Positions 1 through 5,652 of a stretch of DNA of 8,170 nucleotides are shown here, piece after piece. The position numbers were made by a program, and so were the translations under genes. Below the pieces are notes generated by a model. It searched no databases and was not told the DNA's origin. It was given only the letters and a program-made list of their open reading frames with translations. Source of the DNA: Desulfuromonadales bacterium (GTDB taxonomy: Bacteria > Desulfobacterota > Desulfuromonadia > Geobacterales > Pseudopelobacteraceae). How positions within the stretch are numbered: the stretch's first letter is position 1; every line of letters begins with the position of its first letter. The DNA is taken from the NCBI GenBank assembly GCA_015688915.1, contig JAATGX010000237.1, positions 1 through 8,170 on the forward strand, in the 5' to 3' direction.

Positions 1-479
1 ACGCCCCGCTGTCGCAGAACAGCCAGGATCGCGGGGACGAGCTCCGCGCCGCCGGGGGCGCAGTCCCGTACCACGATGCGGAAGCGGTTGCCCTTCAGAT
101 GTCCGATTTTGAGTTTATTCGTGTGACGGGCGGCCGAGAGGACCCGAATCCCGTCAAATTCGCGCCCGGCCACATCCTCCGGCCTGATACCCTGGACGGA
201 GAAGGTCTGGCGGGTAACGCCGACACTGTCCTTCATGCCCGCATAGCCGATGTCCCGTTCCTGGACATGCAGGTCCCGGGCGATCCTGCGGATGGCCTCA
301 AGGGTAGTGACGCCCCGCTTCTCAATGGTCAGGTAGCAATGTTCGCCCGAACCGCACGGTTCGTAGGCCGCTATCTCCTCCACGGCAAAGTCTTCGGGGC
401 TCTCCTTGACGAGGCCGCCGACACCGGGTATATCGGCCGTCAGATAGGGGTGTCGCGCAGCCGGTTCCATGGGTTTCAT
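1..479 (-). CDS. truD: tRNA pseudouridine(13) synthase TruD, N-terminal part (runs off left edge)
   Basis: This is the first 159 codons of TruD, the enzyme that isomerises U13 to pseudouridine in tRNA(Glu) in the cytoplasm. The window edge cuts off the rest of the protein (the family is usually about 330-400 residues). The translation carries the TruD catalytic signature GYAGMKD followed by VTRQ; its Asp84 corresponds to the catalytic Asp80 of E. coli TruD. The downstream stretch NKLKIGHLKGNRFRI is also typical of the family. The ATG at 479 overlaps the stop of trmL (ATGA), which suggests translational coupling. A second in-frame ATG lies three codons later (468-470) and cannot be excluded as the start. 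The upstream neighbour is another tRNA-modification gene, which fits the call. No frameshift is seen in the visible part. Identification is strong; only completeness is unknown. Confidence 0.93.
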   Translation of the reverse strand, partial: MKPMEPAARHPYLTADIPGVGGLVKESPEDFAVEEIAAYEPCGSGEHCYLTIEKRGVTTLEAIRRIARDLHVQERDIGYAGMKDSVGVTRQTFSVQGIRPEDVAGREFDGIRVLSAARHTNKLKIGHLKGNRFRIVVRDCAPGGAELVPAILAVLRQRG

Positions 480-952
480 CCCAGTCTCCCGCTCTGGCGC
501 AGTGCTTCGTAGAGCACGATGCCGGCCGAGGTGGAGAGGTTGAGACTGCGCACGGCGCCGTCACCCGGCATGGGGATGGTGATGGCGCGGTCCCCGTTCC
601 GACGCAGCAGTTCTTCCGGCAGCCCCCTGGTCTCCTTGCCGAACACGATGAAATCGCCCGGTCGAAATTCCGCGTCGAGATAACTGCGGCTGACCTTGGT
701 GCTGAGATAGAGGAAACGCCCCTGCGGGAAAGCGCGCCAGAGATCGTCCAGGCCCGGCCAGAGGCGGACCTGGACGCTGTCCCAGTAATCCAGCCCGGCC
801 CGCTTCAACTGGCGGTCGTCAAGGGAGAAACCGAGCGGTTCCACCAGATGCAGCACGGTTCCGGTGGCGGCGCAGAGCCGGGCGATATTGCCCGTGTTGG
901 GCGGAATTTCCGGTTCCACCAACACGATATTAAAGGGAGGGAGTGATGACAC
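476..952 (-). CDS. trmL: tRNA (cytidine/uridine-34-2'-O)-methyltransferase TrmL (SpoU family)
   Basis: A 158-residue SPOUT methyltransferase of TrmL (YibK) type, which 2'-O-methylates the wobble base of tRNA(Leu) isoacceptors using S-adenosylmethionine. The three SpoU motifs are visible: N19-TGNIAR-25, FGKETRGLP at 104-112, and IPMP (126-129) with VRSLNLSTSAGIVLYEA at 134-150, the stretch that forms the trefoil-knot AdoMet site. The length matches the minimal, domain-free TrmL subfamily rather than longer TrmH/RlmB proteins, which carry an extra RNA-binding domain. The start is GTG (950-952), preceded by AGGGG at 961-965 with about 8 bases between. The 3' end overlaps truD by 4 bases, so the two are probably co-transcribed. 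The general SpoU call is near certain; the exact tRNA substrate is inferred from subfamily length and motifs. Confidence 0.93.
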   Translation of the reverse strand: MSSLPPFNIVLVEPEIPPNTGNIARLCAATGTVLHLVEPLGFSLDDRQLKRAGLDYWDSVQVRLWPGLDDLWRAFPQGRFLYLSTKVSRSYLDAEFRPGDFIVFGKETRGLPEELLRRNGDRAITIPMPGDGAVRSLNLSTSAGIVLYEALRQSGRLG

Positions 953-987
953 GTTCTATTCCCCTGCTGAATTTCGAATCAGGGATG

Positions 988-1016
988 ACCATAGACCACC
1001 CTCCTGCCAAAATCAA
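988..1016 (-). promoter_or_regulatory. Candidate sigma70-type promoter for trmL-truD
   Basis: Reading the minus strand, a -35-like TTGATT (1011-1016) and a -10-like TATGGT (988-993) are separated by 17 bases. Each hexamer matches 4 of 6 consensus positions. The site lies about 35 bases before the GTG start of trmL, in the divergent gap to serA. This is a pattern match only. Confidence 0.4.
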
Positions 1017-1044
1017 CCCATGGCAACGTATACCGTTCCTCCTC

Positions 1045-1073
1045 TTGCATTTTTAAGCCGTCAGGGCTACTAT
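1045..1073 (+). promoter_or_regulatory. Candidate sigma70-type promoter for serA operon
   Basis: TTGCAT (1045-1050) and TACTAT (1068-1073) are separated by 17 bases and end 35 bases before the serA ATG. The -35 matches 3 of 6 positions and the -10 matches 4 of 6. It does not overlap the divergent trmL promoter candidate, so the two could be controlled independently. No obvious operator palindrome was seen between them. Confidence 0.4.
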
Positions 1074-1108
1074 GCCCCATCCAAATCTATTGATACCGAG
1101 GATCTGCA

Positions 1109-2734
1109 ATGAAGATTATCGTGACCGATGCAGTCTCTGCCGAGGGTCTGGCCCTCCTGACCCAGGAGCCGCGCATTCAACTGGATGTGAAACTGGGGCT
1201 TTCCAAGGAGGAGCTGCTCGCAACCATCGGCGAGTACGAGGCCATTATCACCCGCAGCGGCACCACCGTGGACAAGGACCTGCTGGATGCCGCCACACGG
1301 TTGAAGATCGTGGCCAGGGCGGGCGTGGGCATCGACAACGTTGACGTGGACTATGCCAGCTCCAAGGGTGTGATCGTGGTCAACGCCCCCTTCGGCAACA
1401 CCAACAGCGCCGCCGAACATACCATGGCGCTGCTTCTGGCCTTTTGCCGCAACGTCACCAAGGCCAACAACAGCCTGAAGTCCGGCGAATGGAAACGGGC
1501 ACCCTTCACCGGGTATGAACTCAAGGGGCGGGTAGCCGGCGTGATCGGCCTGGGCAAGGTCGGCGGCCGGGTGGCGACGCGGCTCAAGGCATTTGAGTGC
1601 GAGGTCCTGGCCTGCGATCCGTATATCTCCGTCAAGCGCGCCAATGACCTGGGGGTCAAACTGGTCTCCGCACACGAGATCTATAAAAATTGCGACATCA
1701 TCACCGTCCACACCCCGCTCAACGACGAGACCCGCGACATGATCGGCCCCAAGGAGTTCGGCCTGATGAAGAGCGGCGTGATCATCCTCAACGTGGCACG
1801 GGGCGGTATCATCAACGAACAGGCCCTGCTGGACAACCTGGCCTCGGGCAAGGTCATCGGGGCCGCGGTTGACGTCTGGAGCGAGGAACCGCCCAAATCC
1901 GAGACACTCAAACGCCTGATCGCCCATGAAAAACTGGTGGTGACCCCGCACCTGGGGGCCAACACCTTCGAGGCCCAGGTCAACGTGGCCATCGACGTGT
2001 CGAAAGAGATCATCAATTACCTGGACGACAAGCCGCTGGAGAACGCCGTCAACATCCCGCGCTTCGACCTGGCCCTGATGGACCAGATGCGGCCGTTCCT
2101 GAACCTGATGAGCGTCATGTGCGACTTCGGCGTCCAACTGGTGGACAACAACATCGAGAAGGTCTCCTTCGGTTTCAGCGGCAGCATCGCCCACTACGAC
2201 TGTTCGCCCTTGACCGTGTGCGGGCTGTCGGCGCTTCTGAATCGCATGGTGGACCAGGATGTCAACATGGTCAACGCCTCGCTGATCGCCGAACAGATGG
2301 GGATCGTGGTTGAGGAGGTAAAATCCACCCAGTCCGACGCCTTTTCCAACATGATCACCCTGGTCATCGAAGCGGGCGGCAAACGCCGCCTGGTCTCGGG
2401 CGCGCTCTTTGAAGGCGCCCCCCGCATTGTCCGCTTGCGCGACTATTCCATGGACTTCGCCCCCGAGGAGCACATGCTGCTCCTCAACTACAACGACCGT
2501 CCGGGAATGATCGGCAGGATCGGAAGCATCCTGGGACAGCATGACATCAACATCGGCGCCATGAACCTCGGCCGCCGCGAGAAAAAAGGCGAGGCCATGG
2601 TGATCCTCTCCCTGGACTCGGCCGTGCCGGCCAATGTGATGGAGGAGATCAGGATCGCCACCGAGGCGACCTTCATCAAGGCGATCCACATACGTGTCGG
2701 CGGCTGCACCCGCAACTGCGGCTGCGGCCTCTGA
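1109..2734 (+). CDS. serA: D-3-phosphoglycerate dehydrogenase (long, ACT-domain form) with cysteine-rich tail
   Basis: Catalyses NAD-dependent oxidation of 3-phosphoglycerate to 3-phosphohydroxypyruvate, the first committed step of serine synthesis. The protein has 541 residues, the size of the long SerA type. Domains in order: split substrate-binding domain (about 1-98 and 285-315); Rossmann NAD domain with GLGKVG at 147-152 and a ribose-binding Asp170; an intervening regulatory domain (about 318-450); and a C-terminal ACT domain (about 456-528, LLLNYNDRPGMIGRIG) expected to sense serine. The catalytic trio is visible: Arg231 in NVARGGI, Glu260 in DVWSEEPP, His281 in TPHLGA. SD GAGGA (1098-1102) lies 6 bases before the ATG. 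The oddity is the end: after the ACT domain the chain closes with GGCTRNCGCGL, giving Cys533, Cys537 and Cys539 (CX3CXC), which I do not know as part of usual SerA. The gene heads the operon with lgt 15 bases behind. Confidence 0.96.
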   Translation: MKIIVTDAVSAEGLALLTQEPRIQLDVKLGLSKEELLATIGEYEAIITRSGTTVDKDLLDAATRLKIVARAGVGIDNVDVDYASSKGVIVVNAPFGNTNSAAEHTMALLLAFCRNVTKANNSLKSGEWKRAPFTGYELKGRVAGVIGLGKVGGRVATRLKAFECEVLACDPYISVKRANDLGVKLVSAHEIYKNCDIITVHTPLNDETRDMIGPKEFGLMKSGVIILNVARGGIINEQALLDNLASGKVIGAAVDVWSEEPPKSETLKRLIAHEKLVVTPHLGANTFEAQVNVAIDVSKEIINYLDDKPLENAVNIPRFDLALMDQMRPFLNLMSVMCDFGVQLVDNNIEKVSFGFSGSIAHYDCSPLTVCGLSALLNRMVDQDVNMVNASLIAEQMGIVVEEVKSTQSDAFSNMITLVIEAGGKRRLVSGALFEGAPRIVRLRDYSMDFAPEEHMLLLNYNDRPGMIGRIGSILGQHDINIGAMNLGRREKKGEAMVILSLDSAVPANVMEEIRIATEATFIKAIHIRVGGCTRNCGCGL

Positions 2735-2749
2735 GGACACGGAAACCTC

Positions 2750-3529
2750 ATGCAGTTCCCCCACATGGATCCTGTTTTCCTGCGCATCGGCCCGCTCCAG
2801 TTCCGCTGGTACGGGCTGATGTATATCCTGGCCTTCATTGCCACCTATTTCATCCTGCGGGACGAAACCGTCAGAAAGCGGCTTCCCCTGTCCAGGGACG
2901 ACGTGGCCGATCTGGTCTTCTACGGCGCCATGGGTGTGGTGCTGGGCGGCAGGATCGGCTACATCCTCTTTTACAACCTGGGCTTCTATCTGGCCAATCC
3001 CGTGCGCGTGTTTGCCGTCTGGGAAGGGGGCATGTCCTTCCATGGCGGATTCCTGGGTGTTATCCTGGCCTTTGTGCTTTTCGCCCGGCGCAAGCAGATC
3101 TCCTTCTGGACGCTGATCGACATGGCGGCGCTCTGCGCGCCGGTGGGGCTGGGGCTCGGCCGGCTCGGCAACTTCATCAACGGTGAGTTGTACGGCAGGC
3201 AGACCGATGTACCCTGGGGCATGGTCTTTCCGGGCGGCGGCGATCTGCCCCGGCATCCGTCGCAGCTTTACGAGGCCTTCCTGGAGGGGCTGGTCCTGTT
3301 CCTGATCGTCCGCTTCACCGGACGTCGATCCACACGGACCGGTGTGGCCGGCTGGACCTTTGTTGCCGGCTATGGCCTGTTCCGCTTCATTATCGAGTTT
3401 TTCCGCCAACCCGACGCCCAGTTGGGCATCTTCCTCGGCCTGTTCTCCATGGGGCAATTTCTCAGCCTGCCCATGTTCCTGCTGGGCAGTGTCATGGTAT
3501 TCAGGCTCTGTAAACGTTCCACAACCTGA
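2750..3529 (+). CDS. lgt: Prolipoprotein diacylglyceryl transferase Lgt
   Basis: Inner-membrane enzyme that moves a diacylglyceryl group from phosphatidylglycerol to the lipobox cysteine of prolipoproteins, the first step of lipoprotein maturation. The 259-residue length is normal. Visible family marks: FRWYGLMY near residues 18-25, GGMSFHGG with His98, the signature GRLGNFINGELYGR at 137-150 (its Arg138 corresponds to the essential E. coli Arg143), RHPSQLYEA at 168-176, and YGLFRFIIEFFRQPD at 208-222. Several hydrophobic segments (about 20-37, 55-75, 99-112, 180-190, 226-250) fit a multi-pass protein. The start is supported by the FPHMDPV opening that matches the family N terminus. SD is GAGGA at 2733-2737 (overlapping the serA stop) or GGAAA at 2741-2745, neither ideal, so translation may depend partly on coupling to serA. 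Confidence 0.96.
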   Translation: MQFPHMDPVFLRIGPLQFRWYGLMYILAFIATYFILRDETVRKRLPLSRDDVADLVFYGAMGVVLGGRIGYILFYNLGFYLANPVRVFAVWEGGMSFHGGFLGVILAFVLFARRKQISFWTLIDMAALCAPVGLGLGRLGNFINGELYGRQTDVPWGMVFPGGGDLPRHPSQLYEAFLEGLVLFLIVRFTGRRSTRTGVAGWTFVAGYGLFRFIIEFFRQPDAQLGIFLGLFSMGQFLSLPMFLLGSVMVFRLCKRSTT

Positions 3530-3574
3530 CGCAATCGGTGATACCGAAATTATTCAACAGGGAGGCCTACAACA

Positions 3575-4096
3575 ATGATCAGCAAAAAGATGGCGGATTC
3601 ACTCAACAGGCACATGAATGTGGAACTATCGTCCGCGAACCTCTACCTCTGCATGGCGTCCTGCGCCAGCGACATGGGGCTCAAGGGCGCCGCGAACTGG
3701 TTCATGGTGCAGTATCGGGAGGAGATGGGACATTTCATGATGTTTTACACCTACCTGGTGGACCAGGGGGTCAACGTCTCCATCCTGGCCTCCAAGGCCA
3801 TACCCAACAGCTACAAATCGCTCCTGGACATGATGCAGAAAACCCTGGCCCACGAGCAGATGATCACCGGCTGTATGAACGAGCTGTCGGAACAGGCCAT
3901 TAACGAAAAGGACCACGCCACACGGATATTCCTGCAATGGTTCGTGACCGAACAGATCGAGGAGGAGAACAACGACCGCGACCTGATCGCCAAGCTCAAG
4001 CTGGTGGGGGACAACGGCCAGGGCGTTCTCATGATCGACGCCGAGATGGCGCAACGGGTCTTCATCCCGCCCACCGGTGCCCCGCCGGTAGTGTAG
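3575..4096 (+). CDS. ftnA: Bacterial non-haem ferritin (FtnA type)
   Basis: A 173-residue ferritin subunit, expected to form a 24-mer iron-storage shell that oxidises Fe(II) and stores the ferric mineral. Ferroxidase ligands line up without gaps with E. coli FtnA numbering: Glu17, Glu50, His53, Glu94, Gln127 and Glu130 (from MNVELSSAN, REEMGHF, AHEQM and TEQIEEE), and Tyr24 is also present. There is no sign of the haem-binding methionine pattern of bacterioferritin. A strong SD, GGGAGG (3560-3565), sits 9 bases before the ATG. The gene follows lgt by 45 bases, and the DUF1450 gene starts 8 bases after its stop. No Fur box was recognised in the short upstream gap, so either expression follows the serA-lgt transcript or a promoter lies inside lgt. 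Confidence 0.96.
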   Translation: MISKKMADSLNRHMNVELSSANLYLCMASCASDMGLKGAANWFMVQYREEMGHFMMFYTYLVDQGVNVSILASKAIPNSYKSLLDMMQKTLAHEQMITGCMNELSEQAINEKDHATRIFLQWFVTEQIEEENNDRDLIAKLKLVGDNGQGVLMIDAEMAQRVFIPPTGAPPVV

Positions 4097-4104
4097 AGTC
4101 TTGG

Positions 4105-4341
4105 ATGAAGATCCGCTTCTGCGAGCATAACAAGGGTAAGGGCAAGGTGTATCGCCGCCTCAGGGAGGAGTTCCCCGATCTGGATGTCAAGATCAAGGGG
4201 TGTGTCAAGCAGTGCGGCGCCTGCCGTGAGATGCCGATGGCCACGGTTGGCAAGAAAAGGGTCACGGCACCGGACGGAGACCGGCTCTACCAGAAAATCC
4301 TTGAGATCATCCGCAAGGGTTCACTCGCAGCACCTGAATAG
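4105..4341 (+). CDS. DUF1450/YuzB-type small four-cysteine protein
   Basis: A 78-residue basic protein that resembles the DUF1450 family (Bacillus YuzB and relatives): an N-terminal cysteine, a GC-X3-C-X2-C core and a following segment where family members have xVNGxxVxA. Cysteines are Cys6, Cys33, Cys37 and Cys40. Four cysteines in this layout recall thioredoxin-fold [2Fe-2S] ferredoxins, so metal or cluster binding is plausible, but this is inference. I know of no established function for the family. The ATG at 4105 follows the ferritin stop by 8 bases; the SD is weak (GAG around 4095-4097), suggesting coupling to ferritin translation. Upstream in-frame readings extend into the ferritin gene but do not resemble the family. 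The tight link to ferritin makes an iron-related role possible. Confidence 0.75.
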   Translation: MKIRFCEHNKGKGKVYRRLREEFPDLDVKIKGCVKQCGACREMPMATVGKKRVTAPDGDRLYQKILEIIRKGSLAAPE

Positions 4342-4348
4342 GAACAAA

Positions 4349-4382
4349 AAACCGGCGCGGGCGCCCAGCCCAGCGCCGGTTT
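4349..4382 (+). terminator. Intrinsic terminator after the serA-lgt-ftn-DUF1450 operon
   Basis: Arms ACCGGCGC (4351-4358) and GCGCCGGT (4373-4380) pair perfectly, extended by two A-T pairs to 4349-4382, around a 14-base loop that itself contains the palindrome GGGCGCCC. Downstream is TTTCCATTTT, an imperfect T run, so termination may be incomplete. It starts 7 bases after the DUF1450 stop. Its end is 34 bases before the mazG ATG. Confidence 0.75.
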
Positions 4383-4416
4383 CCATTTTGGCAGGACAGG
4401 AAGAAAGGATGAACCG

Positions 4417-5217
4417 ATGAAACCCGATCAGAGCGGATTCGACGACCTGCTGGCCATCATGAGCCGCCTGCGCGGGCCTGGCGGCTGCCCCTGGGATGCC
4501 GAACAGACCCACGAGAGCCTGACGCGCTACCTGCTGGAGGAAACCTACGAGGTCATCGAGGCCATTGACCTGAAATCCCCGGAGCACCTCAAGGAAGAAT
4601 TGGGCGACCTCCTGCTCCAGCCGGTCTTTCATGCCGCCATTGCCGAGGAGGCCGGCACCTTCACCATGGCCGATGTCATCCAGACCCTGTGCGACAAGCT
4701 CGTCAGGCGCCATCCCCATGTCTTCGGCGACGTGGTGATCCATGACAGCAACGCCCAGATCGAAAACTGGGAGCGGATCAAGAAGGCGGAAAAAGGCGAT
4801 GAGCGCAGATCGGCGCTTTCCGGCGTCCCCCCTCACCTGCCCGCTCTGCTCAAGGCGCAGAAGATCACTGAAAAGGCTTCACGGGTCGGTTTCGACTGGG
4901 AGCGCGTCGACCAGGTGGTCGCCAAGGTGATGGAGGAACTGCACGAGTTCGAGGAGGCGATGGCAGAGGGGGACAGCGACCGCATGGAGGCGGAACTGGG
5001 TGACCTGCTCTTTGCCATCGTCAACCTTGGACGCTTCCTCTCCATCAACCCGGAAGAGGCGTTGCGTAAAACCATCACCCGGTTTCAGCAAAGGTTCCAG
5101 TATGTCGAGGACGGGCTCCATGGCCAGGGACGCCGTATGAACGAGGCGACCCTCACGGAAATGGATGTGCTGTGGGAAGAGGCCAAGCAACGGGAAAAGA
5201 CCGGCTCGTCGAGATAA
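4417..5217 (+). CDS. mazG: Nucleoside triphosphate pyrophosphohydrolase MazG
   Basis: Hydrolyses (d)NTPs to the monophosphate and pyrophosphate, cleaning the nucleotide pool; in E. coli it also modulates ppGpp-linked survival under starvation. The 266-residue protein has two tandem MazG domains. The N-terminal one shows CPWDAEQTH (24-32), EETYE (41-45) and EELGD (60-64). The C-terminal one shows EELHE (173-177) and AELGD (192-196), the Mg-binding EExxE...ExxD pattern whose second copy carries the activity in E. coli MazG. Both sites look intact. The linker RRHPHVFGD is typical. SD AAAGGA (4404-4409) lies 7 bases before the ATG. It follows a terminator closely, so transcription comes from read-through or from an unseen internal promoter. 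No antitoxin or toxin gene (mazEF) is next to it, so the name here reflects the enzyme family only. Confidence 0.96.
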   Translation: MKPDQSGFDDLLAIMSRLRGPGGCPWDAEQTHESLTRYLLEETYEVIEAIDLKSPEHLKEELGDLLLQPVFHAAIAEEAGTFTMADVIQTLCDKLVRRHPHVFGDVVIHDSNAQIENWERIKKAEKGDERRSALSGVPPHLPALLKAQKITEKASRVGFDWERVDQVVAKVMEELHEFEEAMAEGDSDRMEAELGDLLFAIVNLGRFLSINPEEALRKTITRFQQRFQYVEDGLHGQGRRMNEATLTEMDVLWEEAKQREKTGSSR

Positions 5218-5255
5218 CTAACAGGAATGTTACAAATATTACAGAAGTGGGTACC

Positions 5256-5278
5256 TTATCCACAAAAATTGTGGATAA
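5256..5278. promoter_or_regulatory. Inverted pair of perfect DnaA boxes
   Basis: TTATCCACA (5256-5264) and TGTGGATAA (5270-5278) are each exact copies of the consensus DnaA box in opposite orientation. Together they form a perfect inverted repeat with 10-base arms around AAA (5266-5268). A third, imperfect box lies nearby on the minus strand: TTATCAACA, seen as TGTTGATAA at 5293-5301, with one difference. The sequence match is direct; in vivo DnaA binding is inferred. Confidence 0.75.
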
Positions 5279-5279
5279 C

Positions 5280-5307
5280 CTGTTGGCAACAGTGTTGATA
5301 AGCAACA
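5280..5307. repeat. Two adjacent inverted repeats sharing TGTTG/CAACA arms
   Basis: CTGTTG (5280-5285) and CAACAG (5287-5292) form a near-gapless palindrome. Directly after it, TGTTG (5293-5297) and CAACA (5303-5307) form a second one with a 5-base spacer, ATAAG. They begin 2 bases after the DnaA-box pair, and the second overlaps the imperfect DnaA box. The role is unknown; hairpin formation or binding of a dimeric protein are possibilities. Confidence 0.6.
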
Positions 5308-5374
5308 AAAGTGATATTTTTATTTGGTATTTTTTCGGTTTGCCGTTTTTTTATACATCATTTTTTTAACGAAA

Positions 5375-5387
5375 TATCAACTAGTTA
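5375..5387 (+). promoter_or_regulatory. IHF-consensus match
   Basis: TATCAACTAGTTA fits the IHF consensus WATCAANNNNTTR at every fixed position and is preceded by A/T-rich tracts (5347-5374), as in good IHF sites. In a very AT-rich segment such a match can arise by chance. The interest comes from its nearness (about 100 bases) to the DnaA boxes. Confidence 0.4.
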
Positions 5388-5452
5388 TAACGTATCCTGT
5401 GTTTTAAGGCAGTTAGCGTGCCTCGTAAATCGCGTTTCTTATTAAATCTATT

Positions 5453-5636
5453 TCATGCCAACTTTTCTTGTTTATAACCGTCAATTTTCCGTCTGACGTT
5501 CTCACCTTTAAATTCAATGCGTTCCATGCCCGGCACCTGTTTTTTTTACTGTCAGGCCACCCGGGGCGGAACATCCGGTCAATTTCCCGTTCGCCCCGAC
5601 AACGCGATGGCACGGGATGATAGTCGGCCCCGGTCT
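5453..5636 (-). pseudogene. ogt: 3' remnant of an O6-methylguanine-DNA methyltransferase gene
   Basis: Reading the minus strand just past the murJ stop, one frame gives GPTIIPCHRVVGANGKLTG, the active-site block of Ogt/Ada-type methyltransferases; the PCHR codons are at 5604-5615. It continues to a GGLTVKK segment matching the family's GGLxxK end. Then the frame breaks at a run of eight A (5540-5547 as T on the plus strand). With one A fewer the frame would read on as KKQVPGMERIEFKGENVRR and so on to a TGA at 5453-5455. The N-terminal two thirds of the gene, including the DNA-binding helix-turn-helix region, is missing: the frame upstream enters murJ coding sequence and loses resemblance. Truncation plus frameshift points to a decaying relic. 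The family match is strong over about 27 residues; the 3' boundary is uncertain. Confidence 0.7.
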
Positions 5637-5652
5637 GACGCCATGGCCCTTT

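Larger units (their letters stand above)
5218..5452. other. AT-rich convergent intergenic region with oriC-like elements
   Basis: Between the mazG stop and the remnant behind murJ there is no convincing gene. Base composition drops sharply from the GC-rich surroundings, with long T and A runs around 5316-5370. The stretch GATATTTTTATTT (5313-5325) resembles the AT-rich 13-mers of E. coli oriC (GATCTNTTNTTTT) at most fixed positions. DnaA boxes, inverted repeats and an IHF match are listed separately. No G+C-rich terminator hairpin for mazG was found here. Confidence 0.7.

Noticed and set aside
1070..3457. Very long open frame (795 codons) on the minus strand opposite serA and lgt
   Set aside because: It lies antisense to two unmistakable genes and is rich in His, Asp, Gln and Gly, the usual antisense product of GC-biased codons. 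No domain is recognisable.
4409..4420. Three-codon mini-ORF (Met-Asn-Arg-stop) whose TGA overlaps the mazG ATG, with AGGAAG upstream
   Set aside because: It could act as a coupling leader, but four-codon ATG-to-stop matches are frequent by chance and the mazG SD alone is well placed.
4417..5217. Idea that mazG marks a toxin-antitoxin locus
   Set aside because: No mazE/mazF or other toxin-like small ORFs flank it; the two-domain enzyme is a housekeeping pyrophosphohydrolase.
5172..5369. 65-codon plus-strand ORF overlapping the mazG end and the DnaA boxes
   Set aside because: It begins inside mazG without a proper SD and its end is a Phe/Tyr-rich translation of T-rich non-coding DNA.
5413..5613. 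66-codon minus-strand ORF behind murJ
   Set aside because: It runs through the same DNA as the ogt relic but in a different frame from the PCHR motif. The Ogt match explains the first part better, though its last third (WHEIDLIRNAIYEAR) looks protein-like and remains unexplained.
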